From Pseudomonadota bacterium (lineage in GTDB: Bacteria; Pseudomonadota; Gammaproteobacteria; Burkholderiales; Burkholderiaceae): 26,208 nucleotides of DNA. Every line of letters starts with the position of its first letter. Position 1 is the first letter of the stretch. Shown piece by piece: positions 14,654 through 22,877 of this stretch. The notes under the pieces were generated by a model. The model was not told the DNA's origin and did not search any database. It worked only from the letters and a program-made list of their open reading frames with translations. A program made the position numbers and the translations under genes. The stretch is taken from assembly GCA_023441105.1 (NCBI GenBank), contig JAEZQX010000153.1:1-26208 (forward strand), read 5' to 3'.

Positions 14654-15925
14654 TCAGACCGCTGCCAGCGAGCTCAGCCGGTCGATGCGGATGGCAGCCG
14701 GCGGATGCGAGTCATAGAACGCCGAGTGCACCGGATCCGGCGTCAGGGTCGACGCGTTGTCCTCGTAGAGCTTCACGAGGGCGCTGGTGAGGCGGCCGGG
14801 GTCCGCCAGCGAGGCGGCATAGGCATCGGCCTCGAACTCATCCTTGCGCGAAAACCAGGTGACCAGCGGTCGCAGCACGAAGGTGAACGCCGGCAGCGCC
14901 AGGAAGAAGAGGACCAGCGCGATGCCGGCCGGCATGCCGGCTAGCGGATCCACCGTCACGCCGAGGCCCTGGTAGAACCAGGGCTGCTGCGACAGGTAGC
15001 CGAGCAGGGCAAGGCCGAGCAGGCTGGCGACGAAGCTGAAGAACAGGCGCTTGATGATGTGGCGCTTCTTGAAGTGGCCGAGCTCGTGGGCGAGCACCGC
15101 CTCGATCTCATCGACGTCCAGCCGCGCCAGCAGGGTGTCGAAGAAGACGATCCGCTTGCCCTTGCCGAAGCCGGTGAAATAGGCGTTGCCGTGCGCCGAG
15201 CGCTTGCTGCCGTCCATCACGAACAGTCCGTTGGACGCGAAGCCACAGCGCTGTAGGAGGCTCTCCACCCGACTGCGCACGTCGCCCGGCTCCAGCGGCT
15301 GGAACTTGTTGAACAGCGGCGCGATCACCGTGGGGTAGATCAGCAGGATCAGCAGGTTGAAGACCGTCCAGAGTGCCCATGCCCAGAGCCACCAATAGTC
15401 GCCCGCCTGCTGCATCAGCCAGACCACCGCAGCGAGCAGCGGGATGCCGATGGCAGCCCCGAGCGCCGTGCTCTTGAGCAAGTCCGCGACGAACAGCTTG
15501 GGCGTCATGCGGTTGAAGCCGAAGCGGGCTTCCAGGCGGAACTGGCGGTACGCATCCATCGGCACCTCGATCAGCGAGGTCAACAGCACCACCGAGACCA
15601 CGATGGCGACCTGCTGCAGCAGCGGCGACTGCGGCAGCCAGGCGATCCAGCGGTCGGCGATCCACTGCAGGCCGCCCATCAGCGTCAGCCCCAGCACGAT
15701 GACCACCGAAATCAGGCTGTCGATGATGCCCAGCTTGACCTTGGCGATGGTGTAGTCCGCCGCCCGGCGATGCGCGCTCAGCGTGATCCGCTCGGCGAAC
15801 TGCGGCGGCACCGTGTCGCGATGGCGGGCAACGTGACGCACCTGCCGCGAAGCCAGCCACATCCGCACCAGCACCGACAATGCCAGGAACAGGACGAAGG
15901 CGACGCTGAGTGTCATTGCTTGCAT
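14654..15925 (-). CDS. M48-family (Ste24/CAAX prenyl protease 1-like) membrane metalloprotease
   Basis: The 423-residue integral membrane protein has the zinc motif HELGH at about 280-284 and a third ligand in RKDEFEADAYA (Glu about 365). The Ste24 signature ARFGFNRMTPKLFVADLLKS is near 133-152, with several membrane spans before and after. Ste24-type enzymes cleave at the membrane face. Bacteria lack the prenylated a-factor pathway, so the role here is probably membrane protein quality control. The start is the ATG at 15925 (MQAMTLS), with a second ATG nine bases later. The frame is open further upstream only as antisense of orn. It lies upstream of rsgA and is divergent from orn. Confidence 0.9.
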   Translation of the reverse strand: MQAMTLSVAFVLFLALSVLVRMWLASRQVRHVARHRDTVPPQFAERITLSAHRRAADYTIAKVKLGIIDSLISVVIVLGLTLMGGLQWIADRWIAWLPQSPLLQQVAIVVSVVLLTSLIEVPMDAYRQFRLEARFGFNRMTPKLFVADLLKSTALGAAIGIPLLAAVVWLMQQAGDYWWLWAWALWTVFNLLILLIYPTVIAPLFNKFQPLEPGDVRSRVESLLQRCGFASNGLFVMDGSKRSAHGNAYFTGFGKGKRIVFFDTLLARLDVDEIEAVLAHELGHFKKRHIIKRLFFSFVASLLGLALLGYLSQQPWFYQGLGVTVDPLAGMPAGIALVLFFLALPAFTFVLRPLVTWFSRKDEFEADAYAASLADPGRLTSALVKLYEDNASTLTPDPVHSAFYDSHPPAAIRIDRLSSLAAV

Positions 15926-15933
15926 GTGATAAT
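15925..15933 (+). promoter_or_regulatory. Possible extended -10 promoter for orn
   Basis: TGTGATAAT forms an extended -10 (TG-n-GATAAT) in one of the few AT-rich spots of this gap. Transcription would start near 15940, about 60 bases before the ATG of orn. No -35 match is evident, which an extended -10 can tolerate. Confidence 0.35.
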
Positions 15934-16001
15934 TAGAGCATGACGCAGACCGGCGCGGCCGATGACACCTGTTTCGGCAGAACTTTCCCAGTGGCCAAGA
16001 G

Positions 16002-16739
16002 ATGAACGGAAACACGCCGCAGCAACCCGATAGCCCTTCGCAAGCAGGCGTGGGATCCGCGGCACCCGCCGGTGAGACCAGGACGGCGGTTGGCGGCGCG
16101 GCCGCCGGCGGCAACGGCGCGGCCGGATCGGCCCATGCCGCCGGCGGCGCCACCCGGGACTCGTCGCGCACCGGGGTTGCCGGCGGCACCGACGAGACCC
16201 GGCTGGTCTGGGTGGACATGGAAATGACCGGCCTGCGACCGGAAATCGACCGCATCATCGAGATCGCCATCGTGGTCACGGACAGCGACCTCAATCCGCT
16301 GGCCGAGGGGCCGGTGCTGGTCATCCACCAGCCGGATGCCGTCCTCGATGCAATGGATGCCTGGAACACCGCCACGCACGGCCGCTCCGGATTGACCGAG
16401 CAGGTGCGCCGCTCGCGCATCACCGAAGCGGTGGCGCAGGCGCAGCTGCTGGACTTCCTGCGCGACTGGGTGCCGCAGGGCAAGTCGCCGATGTGCGGCA
16501 ATTCCATCTGCCAGGACCGCCGCTTCATGGCGCGCTACATGCCGGAGCTCGAGGCCTGGTTCCACTACCGCAATCTCGATGTCAGCACCCTGAAGGAGCT
16601 CTGCAAGCGCTGGGCGCCGGCGGTGGCGCGGGGCTTCGACAAGCGCAGCGCCCACACCGCGCTGGCCGACATCCTCGAGTCGATCGAGGAATTGCGCTAC
16701 TACCGCGATCACTTCATCGCCAGGCCTTCCCTCGCATAG
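16002..16739 (+). CDS. orn: Oligoribonuclease with Gly/Ala-rich N-terminal extension
   Basis: Orn degrades 2-5 nucleotide RNAs and pGpG, the final step of c-di-GMP breakdown. The DEDDh exonuclease core is intact: [10 protein letters not shown] (D72 and E74), [19 protein letters not shown] with the next Asp, and [21 protein letters not shown] with the His and last Asp. The usual protein is about 180 residues with this core starting near residue 6-10. Here 245 residues are predicted because about 62 Gly/Ala/Thr-rich residues precede it. If the ATG at 16002 is not used, initiation at a GTG near LVWVD would give the normal size. The 3' end overlaps the end of the converging GT39 gene by 31 bases. 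Confidence 0.95.
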   Translation: MNGNTPQQPDSPSQAGVGSAAPAGETRTAVGGAAAGGNGAAGSAHAAGGATRDSSRTGVAGGTDETRLVWVDMEMTGLRPEIDRIIEIAIVVTDSDLNPLAEGPVLVIHQPDAVLDAMDAWNTATHGRSGLTEQVRRSRITEAVAQAQLLDFLRDWVPQGKSPMCGNSICQDRRFMARYMPELEAWFHYRNLDVSTLKELCKRWAPAVARGFDKRSAHTALADILESIEELRYYRDHFIARPSLA

Positions 16740-18694
16740 AGGAACAGGCGCTCGCCGCGGTTGACGCGGCGCTGGCCGTGCCAGATCAGCGTCCAGCCTT
16801 CCCGGGCGGTCTCGGCCGCCGAGGCGACTTCCGCCGGGTTGTCGCCGTTGACGGCGACGCCGGCGGTCAGCGCCGCGATGTCGTGCGGCACGCTTTCCCG
16901 ATCCGACACCAGCATCCAGCGGCACTCCTGCGGATCCATCTGCGGCTCGTCACCGTCGAGTCGCGGCAGGCGGATGAAGCGGGCGTTGCCGAAGTAGGCG
17001 AACAGGGCGCGCTGCGCGACGTCGAGGCCGTAGCCGACGACACAGCCGGATTCGGCGGCGAGGATGTCGCGGGTCGGGGCGACGACCTCGCGATAGCTCT
17101 TGCGGAAGTTGGCCGCCGGCAGCCACAAGGTCATCAGCAGGAACCAGGTCAGCACCATGCCGCCGGAGGACAGCGCCATCGGGCGCCAGAAGGCGCGCGG
17201 CTGGCGTGAGATGCGCCACAGCACCAGGCCGATCCAGGCGCCGGTGGCGAGCAGGCCCAGGCCCAGCTCCAGCAGCGACAAGGGCGCCTGGAAGCCGGGG
17301 ACCGCCTCCTGCGCCTTCTGTGCCATGCGCGGCGGAAAGCCGGTCATGAAGGCGATCCAGTAGGCCCAGATCCCGAAGCCGACGACCGAGAAGGTCATCA
17401 CCGAGAACCAGTCGATCAGCGCGACGATGCTGCGCCGGATGGTCGGCAGGGCAAGCGCCGCCAGCATGGTCATCGGCAGCACCAGCGGCAGCAGCGAAGC
17501 CTCCGAACCGACCGGGTCGAGCAGCGCGAGTAACAGCAGCGGCACCAGCATCACCGCCGGCACCGCTACCGGCGCTTCGCGGCGGCTGCCGCGCCAGCGC
17601 CAGATGGCCCACAGGACGAACGGCCAGAGCGGCCAGAAGAACCAGGCGGCGGTGCGGGCGTAGTAGTTGAGCGACGCAATCGTCGGCCCCTGCAGCAGGC
17701 CCGCATTCCATGCCAGCCAGCTGTCGAGGAAGCGGCGGGTCACGATGCTTGCGGCAGGATTGACGGTCTCGCCGGCAACCCCGGCGGGCGTACCGGTGCC
17801 ATCGGTGGCGATGGCGCCGACCGCACCGATCGAGTTGATCATGGTGGCGCCGGCGTCGCTGTAGTGCAGCAGCAAGGCCGGCCAGATGCCCGCCGCCAGG
17901 GCCGCCATCGGCAGCCAGGCAAGCGTGAAGCCGAGCGCGATCAGCCGGAAGGGGTGGACCGCCACCGTCAGCACCAGCGTCGTCAACGCCAGGACGCCGG
18001 CCAGCGGAATGCCGCGCGACAACAAGGTGGCGGCGATCGCCAGTCCGACGATCGCGCCGCCGGACCAGGGCCGCTGCAGGGCATGGCCGAGGCCGAACAA
18101 GTACAGCGCGATCCAGGTGACCTGCGCCGCGTCCACCGTCGTCTCGTGGACCCGTGCCAGCAGGCCGAAGCTGGCCAGCATCGCGAGCAGGGCGCTATCG
18201 GCGATGGCGCGGGCGAAATCCTTGCGGCTGGCGGTGGCCCCGAACGGATCGTCCGGCTGGATTTCCGGTCGCCGCGCGAAGGCATAGGTGGCGTACCAGA
18301 GCAGGGACAGCGCCAGCGCGAGCCCCAGCGCGGCGACGGCGCGGAAGGCCAGGTCCGGCGCGATGGCGATGCGCGGCAGGAAATTGCCCGGGACGGTCTC
18401 GACGAGCCCGTTGAGCAGCACCGTCAGCACGCCGCCGATGCGGATGCCGATGGCGCCGAGCCAGAAGGGCAGGGGACCGGTCTGCGGCACCGGCGTGCCG
18501 TGCACGTTCGGGATCAGCCAGTCGATGGCCGATCCGAGCGCCATGGTATGGGCGATGCCGAAGCCGGCGGCATCGTCGGTGCGCCAGGGATCGCGGCCGA
18601 ACAGGCCCGCGATCACATAGACGGCGCAGAGGAGAAGCGGAATCCAGCGTGGCAGCCGGCCGGCTTCGAGCGAGGTGACGAGAAAGGGCTTCAC
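16709..18694 (-). CDS. ArnT/PMT-like (GT39/GT83) membrane glycosyltransferase
   Basis: The 661-residue protein starts with a first membrane span ([17 protein letters not shown]) followed by [19 protein letters not shown], the acidic loop motif of ArnT and PMT enzymes. These use a polyprenyl-phosphate sugar donor in the periplasm. About a dozen membrane spans follow, ending near residue 525, then a soluble C-terminal region of about 130 residues. The start is GTG at 18694, with GGA about six bases upstream. It lies directly downstream of rpmE2 on the same strand, 58 bases away. The acceptor (lipid A, protein or other glycan) cannot be read. Its distance from the ArnC-like gene means a functional link is only possible. 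Confidence 0.75.
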   Translation of the reverse strand: MKPFLVTSLEAGRLPRWIPLLLCAVYVIAGLFGRDPWRTDDAAGFGIAHTMALGSAIDWLIPNVHGTPVPQTGPLPFWLGAIGIRIGGVLTVLLNGLVETVPGNFLPRIAIAPDLAFRAVAALGLALALSLLWYATYAFARRPEIQPDDPFGATASRKDFARAIADSALLAMLASFGLLARVHETTVDAAQVTWIALYLFGLGHALQRPWSGGAIVGLAIAATLLSRGIPLAGVLALTTLVLTVAVHPFRLIALGFTLAWLPMAALAAGIWPALLLHYSDAGATMINSIGAVGAIATDGTGTPAGVAGETVNPAASIVTRRFLDSWLAWNAGLLQGPTIASLNYYARTAAWFFWPLWPFVLWAIWRWRGSRREAPVAVPAVMLVPLLLLALLDPVGSEASLLPLVLPMTMLAALALPTIRRSIVALIDWFSVMTFSVVGFGIWAYWIAFMTGFPPRMAQKAQEAVPGFQAPLSLLELGLGLLATGAWIGLVLWRISRQPRAFWRPMALSSGGMVLTWFLLMTLWLPAANFRKSYREVVAPTRDILAAESGCVVGYGLDVAQRALFAYFGNARFIRLPRLDGDEPQMDPQECRWMLVSDRESVPHDIAALTAGVAVNGDNPAEVASAAETAREGWTLIWHGQRRVNRGERLFLYAREGLAMK

Positions 18695-18710
18695 GCAGGA
18701 TCCGGCGCCT

Positions 18711-18745
18711 GCCGAGGCCCCGCCGAGGCCGGGTCAGGCCTCGGC
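18711..18745 (-). other. Hairpin between rpmE2 and the GT39 gene
   Basis: GCCGAGGCC at 18722-18730 pairs perfectly with GGCCTCGGC at 18737-18745 around a six-base loop. A second GCCGAGGCC at 18711-18719 could compete for the same partner. No T-run follows on the minus strand, so this is not a classic terminator. It could protect the rpmE2 transcript end or weaken read-through into the next gene. Confidence 0.5.
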
Positions 18746-18752
18746 TGTGCGA

Positions 18753-19097
18753 TCAGGACTTGGCCTTGCCGGCGCCCTTGGCAGCGCCCTGGTCCGCGCC
18801 GGCTGCCGGAGCAGCCTCGGCCGGCTTGTCGCCGGCAGCTTCGGCGGGCTTGCCGCCGCGGGCGAACTTCTGGCGGAATTTCTCCACCCGGCCGGTCTCG
18901 ATGATCCGCTGCTGCGCGCCGGTGTAGAACGGATGGGACTCGGAGGTCACGTCGAGCTTGAACAGCGGGTACTCCTTGCCGTCCTCCATCTTGATCTTCT
19001 CACGGCTGTTGACCGTGGAGCGGGTGATGAACTTGAACCCGCTGGCCATGTCCTGGAATACCACTTCGCGGTACGCGGGATGGATGCCTTCTTTCAT
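18753..19097 (-). CDS. rpmE2: 50S ribosomal protein L31 type B
   Basis: The 114-residue protein begins [20 protein letters not shown] and contains KFITRSTV and [18 protein letters not shown], the hallmarks of L31. It has no cysteine at all, so it is the zinc-independent type B form (C-minus), which replaces the zinc form under zinc limitation in species with both. Type B is usually about 80-90 residues. Here an Ala/Lys/Gly-rich tail with repeated KPAEAA units adds about 30. The frame is open further upstream, but the ATG at 19097 starts the conserved sequence and lies below a good -10. I see no Zur-like dyad in front, so zinc control is not supported. Confidence 0.95.
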   Translation of the reverse strand: MKEGIHPAYREVVFQDMASGFKFITRSTVNSREKIKMEDGKEYPLFKLDVTSESHPFYTGAQQRIIETGRVEKFRQKFARGGKPAEAAGDKPAEAAPAAGADQGAAKGAGKAKS

Positions 19098-19160
19098 GTC
19101 TTTGCTCTGTCGGATGAGGACCTGCGGTGACCGGATGCGATCGGCGGCAGGAAACTCTCG

Positions 19161-19166
19161 ATTATA
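19161..19166 (-). promoter_or_regulatory. -10 element of the rpmE2 promoter
   Basis: Read on the minus strand, this is a perfect TATAAT about 64 bases before the rpmE2 ATG, in the only AT-rich stretch of the gap. The -35 region 17 bases upstream is GC-rich and has no match, so extra activation or a non-standard -35 is likely. Confidence 0.55.
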
Positions 19167-19257
19167 GCTTAAGCGGCAATCCGCCGGGGGGCGTGAAACC
19201 GCTACCGGGAAGCCGCAAGGCCTGCGAGGCGGGGCTTCGATCGGCTCCCACGGGGAG

Positions 19258-19279
19258 GGCGCGGCCTGACCGCCGCGCC
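19258..19279 (-). other. Hairpin downstream of the GH17-GT2 gene
   Basis: GGCGCGGC and GCCGCGCC form a perfect eight-base stem with a six-base loop, 21 bases past the stop at 19301 on the minus strand. Partly complementary flanks (CGGGGAGG and CCCTTCCCG) could lengthen it. No T-run follows, so it is either a Rho-independent terminator lacking a U-tract or a 3'-end stabiliser. Confidence 0.45.
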
Positions 19280-19300
19280 TGCCCCTTCCCGTCGGACCGC

Positions 19301-22243
19301 TCAGGCCTTGGATGGCGTGCCGCTGCCGCGGCTGTCGTCGACCCCGCTGATCGCCCGGGCGGTGGCCAGCAGGCGCGGCGCCGCCGAGGCTGCTGCTGCC
19401 TGCAGGCTGTGGCGGCGATTGCTGCGACGCCGGAACTCCGGCAGGGCGGACAGCCCGGCGCAGATGACCGATGCCGCGTACGGCACCGCCTGCAGGACCA
19501 GGATGGTCATCCACATGGCCGATTCGAGATGGTTCGGCAGGCGGGTCCACGCCATGGCACCGACGCAGCTCAGGAGCGCGAACAACATCATCGTCTCCTC
19601 GCGAACGCCAGCCCATGCCGCGCCGACCGGCGCCTTCACCTTTGCCGCCTTGGCAGGCTTCACGGCCTGGGCGGTGGCCGTCGCGGGCACGGCGGCCGGG
19701 GCCGCCTGGCTCATGCCGGCTGCCGCGGCGCCATCCGCTGCCACGTCGTCACCGGCAATGGTCATCGCGTGGGGCGCCGGCCCCTGGCCGCCCCGGTCGT
19801 TCGCGCCCTTTTCGGTGATCTCGAAGACCGCCGTCTTGTTCCAGAGGCCGGCGAACACGCCTTGGGCGATGCCGTGCGACAGGGCCATGCCGGCGAGGGC
19901 GGAGCCGAGCACGTCCGGCAGCGAGCACTTGACCCGCCGCATGTAGAGCAGCGGCCCCATCAGCGCCTTGCAGACGAAGAACACCATCAGCGGCACCATG
20001 AACAGCTGGATCGGCAGGCTGAACAGGTGCGGCCAGCCGACGATGCCGATGGTCCAGGCCATGGCGCCGAAGGCGAACACCAGGTGCAGTGCGTCGCCGA
20101 TCCACGAGAACCAGCCCGCCACGAAGTGGTAACGCTGTCCGGCATCGACATTGCTGCGGCCGAACAGGGTACGGGTGTGGGCCTTGAGGATCTGCATTGC
20201 GCCCTGCGCCCAGCGGCGACGCTGCTTCTTGAAGGCGTAGAAGGTGTCCGGCGTGAGGCCGCGACCCATCACCTCGTCGACATAGACGGTGGCGTAGCCG
20301 GCGTCCATCAACCGCAGGCCGAGCTCGGCATCCTCGCAGATGCACCACTCCGACCAGTTGCCGTGGCTCTTCAGCGCGTCCGCGCGCACCAGCGTCATCG
20401 TGCCGTGCTGGATGATCGCGTTGCGCTCGTTGCGATGATGCATCCCGATGCGGAAGAAGCCGTCGTACTCGAAGTTCATCATCCGGCGGAACAGCTGGCG
20501 ACCCCAGGTGCGGTGCGCCTGCGGGCACTGGACCACCGCCGTCTTCGGATCCTCGAAGTGCGCGACCAGGTCCTTCAGCCAGCGGCTGACCACGACATAG
20601 TCCGCATCCACCACGCCCACGATCTCGGCCTGCGCGCTGGTCTGCTGCAGGGCGAAGTTCAGGGCACCGGCCTTGTAGCCTGGCCACTTGGGCAGGTGGA
20701 AGAACTTGAAGCGGTCGTCGAGCGTTTCCATGAAGGCCTGCACCGGCTTCCAGAGCCGCTCATCGCGGGTGTTGTTGTCCACCACCAGCACTTCGTAGTT
20801 GCTGTATTCCAGCCGGGCGAGGCTCCTGATGGTGGCGATCACCATCTCGGGCGGCTCGTTGCAGCAGGCCAGGTGGATGGAAACCATCGGTTCGCGCGCA
20901 TCGGCCGGCAGCGGCTTGCGGCCGAACCGGCGGCGCAGGTTGCCCGGCCAGAACATCTCGGCGAACTCGAAGCCGTTGGCGAGCAGGATTGCCGCCATGG
21001 CGACCAGCGACGGGCCGAGGATGAAGACGAAGATCCAGTCCGTGGGCCGCATGTAGTAGTCGAACGGAATCGCCAGCAGCCAGATGAACAGCGAGATCAC
21101 CGACTGCAGCGCGACGCCGAACAGGATGCGGCTGGCCAGGCGCATGCGGTAGAACTTCACCATGAACCAGATCAGCGCCAGCATGCCCAGCGTGGACGAG
21201 AGCGCCGCCTTGGTCTTCCAGCTCGCGTCGGTCTCGATGGGACCGCGCATCTCGAACTTGGGATTGCGATCGGCGTCCAGCATTCCCCAGTAAGGGCCCG
21301 CGCGACCTTCGTTGTCGATCTTCCAGGGCTGGTCGATCGCCTCCATGATGAAGTAGTCGAGGTTGCGCGCCTGGGCCCGGACCAGGAACTCGCGAAGGAA
21401 CTGCGCCTGGTGTGCCGGCGATGCGAACGAGCCCTGCCGCCGATCGCCCTGGCTCGGCCAGCCGACCTCGCCGATGACGATCTTCTTGTTCGGGAACTTC
21501 TCCTCGATCTGCCGCAGGCGGTCGAACGAATAATCCAGCGCGTCCTTGACCGGCAGCCCCTCCCAGTACGGCAGCAGGTGGACGGTGATGAAGTCGACGT
21601 TGGCCGCCAGCTCCGGATAGCGCAGCCAGACGTGCCATGGCTCGGCGGTGGAGACCGGCTTGCGGGTGAGCCGCTTGACTTCCCGGATCTTGAGGATCAG
21701 GTCCGCCGGCGTGAAGGCACCATGCAGGATCTGCTCGTTGCCGACGATGATGCGTTCGATGCTGCTGTTGATGCGCACCGCCTGCTCGATGGCGCGGATC
21801 TCCTTCTGGTTGTTCTCCTCGCGCGCGTCGAGCCACACGCCCGCCGTGACGTAGAGCTGGCTCTGCTCGGCCAAGGCCGGGATGGCCGGAAGCTCCGCCG
21901 AGCTGTAGGTGCGGATGCGCGTGGTGTGCTGCGCGAGCACGCCCATGTCGCGCTGGATCGATTCGTAGTCCGGGAACTTCTGCTTGAGCGGCGTGTCCCA
22001 GCGGCCGAAGGCGTTATAGGCGAGGCCGGAGATCTGACCGTAGAACCCGGGAGCGAAGACCGTCGGGTTGCTGCGGTCCCAGGCGACGAAGTTGCCGATG
22101 GCGATGCCGGCGGCCAGCGACAGGGCGCCTAGCAAAGCGGCGATGCGTGAACCGGAGGTTGCCCGGGCTCGTGGTCTCACGTCGGTGTCCGGAACGCTGC
22201 TGGCGGTCCTGGGCTGCGCGTGGTCGTCACGGTGTCGATACAT
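19301..22243 (-). CDS. GH17-GT2 fusion, NdvB-like beta-glucan synthase
   Basis: The 980-residue inner-membrane protein combines two enzymes. After a signal anchor (about 33-52) comes a periplasmic GH17 domain (about 65-335), with acid/base E170 in IIVGNEQ and nucleophile E259 in VIGEVGWPS. Three membrane spans (about 349-424) lead to a cytoplasmic GT2 domain with D489 (VVDNN), DAD546-548, the ED pair at 637-638 and the processivity motif Q674RRRW. Further spans lie at about 705-805 and 885-930, split by an Ala/Lys-rich linker at 815-880. This is the layout of NdvB proteins. There GT2 makes linear beta-(1,3)-glucan and the GH17 domain remodels or cyclises it by transglycosylation. I chose the ATG at 22243 because AGGAAGG precedes it closely; a GTG at 22339 has no ribosome site. 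It is divergent from a second GH17 gene. Confidence 0.88.
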   Translation of the reverse strand: MYRHRDDHAQPRTASSVPDTDVRPRARATSGSRIAALLGALSLAAGIAIGNFVAWDRSNPTVFAPGFYGQISGLAYNAFGRWDTPLKQKFPDYESIQRDMGVLAQHTTRIRTYSSAELPAIPALAEQSQLYVTAGVWLDAREENNQKEIRAIEQAVRINSSIERIIVGNEQILHGAFTPADLILKIREVKRLTRKPVSTAEPWHVWLRYPELAANVDFITVHLLPYWEGLPVKDALDYSFDRLRQIEEKFPNKKIVIGEVGWPSQGDRRQGSFASPAHQAQFLREFLVRAQARNLDYFIMEAIDQPWKIDNEGRAGPYWGMLDADRNPKFEMRGPIETDASWKTKAALSSTLGMLALIWFMVKFYRMRLASRILFGVALQSVISLFIWLLAIPFDYYMRPTDWIFVFILGPSLVAMAAILLANGFEFAEMFWPGNLRRRFGRKPLPADAREPMVSIHLACCNEPPEMVIATIRSLARLEYSNYEVLVVDNNTRDERLWKPVQAFMETLDDRFKFFHLPKWPGYKAGALNFALQQTSAQAEIVGVVDADYVVVSRWLKDLVAHFEDPKTAVVQCPQAHRTWGRQLFRRMMNFEYDGFFRIGMHHRNERNAIIQHGTMTLVRADALKSHGNWSEWCICEDAELGLRLMDAGYATVYVDEVMGRGLTPDTFYAFKKQRRRWAQGAMQILKAHTRTLFGRSNVDAGQRYHFVAGWFSWIGDALHLVFAFGAMAWTIGIVGWPHLFSLPIQLFMVPLMVFFVCKALMGPLLYMRRVKCSLPDVLGSALAGMALSHGIAQGVFAGLWNKTAVFEITEKGANDRGGQGPAPHAMTIAGDDVAADGAAAAGMSQAAPAAVPATATAQAVKPAKAAKVKAPVGAAWAGVREETMMLFALLSCVGAMAWTRLPNHLESAMWMTILVLQAVPYAASVICAGLSALPEFRRRSNRRHSLQAAAASAAPRLLATARAISGVDDSRGSGTPSKA

Positions 22244-22877
22244 GGCCTTCCTGCTGTTGAACGAATTGTTCGTGGATCTGGCTTCTGCGACCGGCGATGG
22301 CGCAGATGACGAAGAACTGCTGTTGACGCTTGACTTCACACGACGGCAATAGAACGCAACAAAACGACCTCCCAGAAACGACTTCGGCCGATCGTTTCCG
22401 ATCGGCCGTCGTCTCGCCGTAGCCGGCTGACGCCGGCCTTTGAATCTCTCGCGGATATCCTGCGAGCCTCGCCAAAGGCAAGGTACGCAGGAAGATCAGG
22501 GTTACTGCAGTGGCAGCGTGGGAAGGCGTCGACGCATAGCAGCTTCTATGCCTGTGCGCCGCAGATCCCCCGCTGTCCGTTTCTGCATTTCCTGCATCCG
22601 CAACCTACATTTCCGCCAACTCTGCATACACGTCAAGCTGGAGGTCGATCGCGATTGTAGGAAGTGCAGGTGTCGATAACGTTGCCGCTCTGTGAATGGT
22701 GGACAGTCCGGTAAATACCGGTCCAAACTTGAGAAAGAACTTTAGAAGTCATTTGTGAGGAGATGACTTGCACCGTCCGCAGCCATCGATTACTAATCGC
22801 CTCGCGCCGGATCCCGTGCCGGCGCCTGCTGCACCCCTCGCAACAACCGGGCCACCCTCGATGCCACGTCTCTGCTG
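22244..22877. promoter_or_regulatory. 634-base divergent control region of the two GH17 genes
   Basis: No open frame here looks like a protein. From 22560 to 22770 the DNA is clearly more AT-rich than the rest of the window. Structures seen are GGCCGATCG-TTTC-CGATCGGCC (22386-22407), GCCGGC-TGAC-GCCGGC near 22424-22439 and GCATAG-CAGCTT-CTATGC near 22531-22552. There is also a long-range inverted pair at 22583-22596 and 22656-22669 (12 of 14 complementary), and a dyad TGGAC-N16-GTCCA at 22700-22725 around CCGGT-AAAT-ACCGG. TCTGCAT occurs twice (near 22582 and 22621), with CCTGCAT near 22592. These are plausible operator or RNA-leader elements for both genes. No clear -35/-10 pair was found. 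Confidence 0.5.
22386..22407. other. Perfect hairpin in the divergent region
   Basis: Nine paired bases, GGCCGATCG and CGATCGGCC, enclose TTTC. Flanking ACGAC (from about 22378) and GTCGT can extend the stem past a three-base bulge. There is no T-run on either strand. It lies about 140 bases before the GH17-GT2 start, inside its probable leader. Confidence 0.7.

Noticed and set aside
15926..16528. 200-codon upstream extension of the M48 protease frame
   Set aside because: It is antisense to orn and has no family similarity. The protease family begins near the ATG at 15925.
19098..19616. 173-codon upstream extension of the L31 frame
   Set aside because: It runs through the rpmE2 promoter and antisense into the GH17-GT2 region. 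L31 homologues begin at MKEGIHP.
19127..22132. Open plus-strand frame of about 1000 codons
   Set aside because: It lies exactly opposite the GH17-GT2 gene. It is rich in His, Gln, Arg and Glu with no domain or hydrophobic pattern, as expected for an antisense frame in GC-rich DNA.
22440..22520. Possible c-di-GMP-I (GEMM) riboswitch on the plus strand
   Set aside because: The fragments GCCAAAGGCAAGG and ACGCAGG recall the GEMM core, but the conserved two-hairpin arrangement and the GACGCAAAGCC element are missing. The minus strand fits no better.
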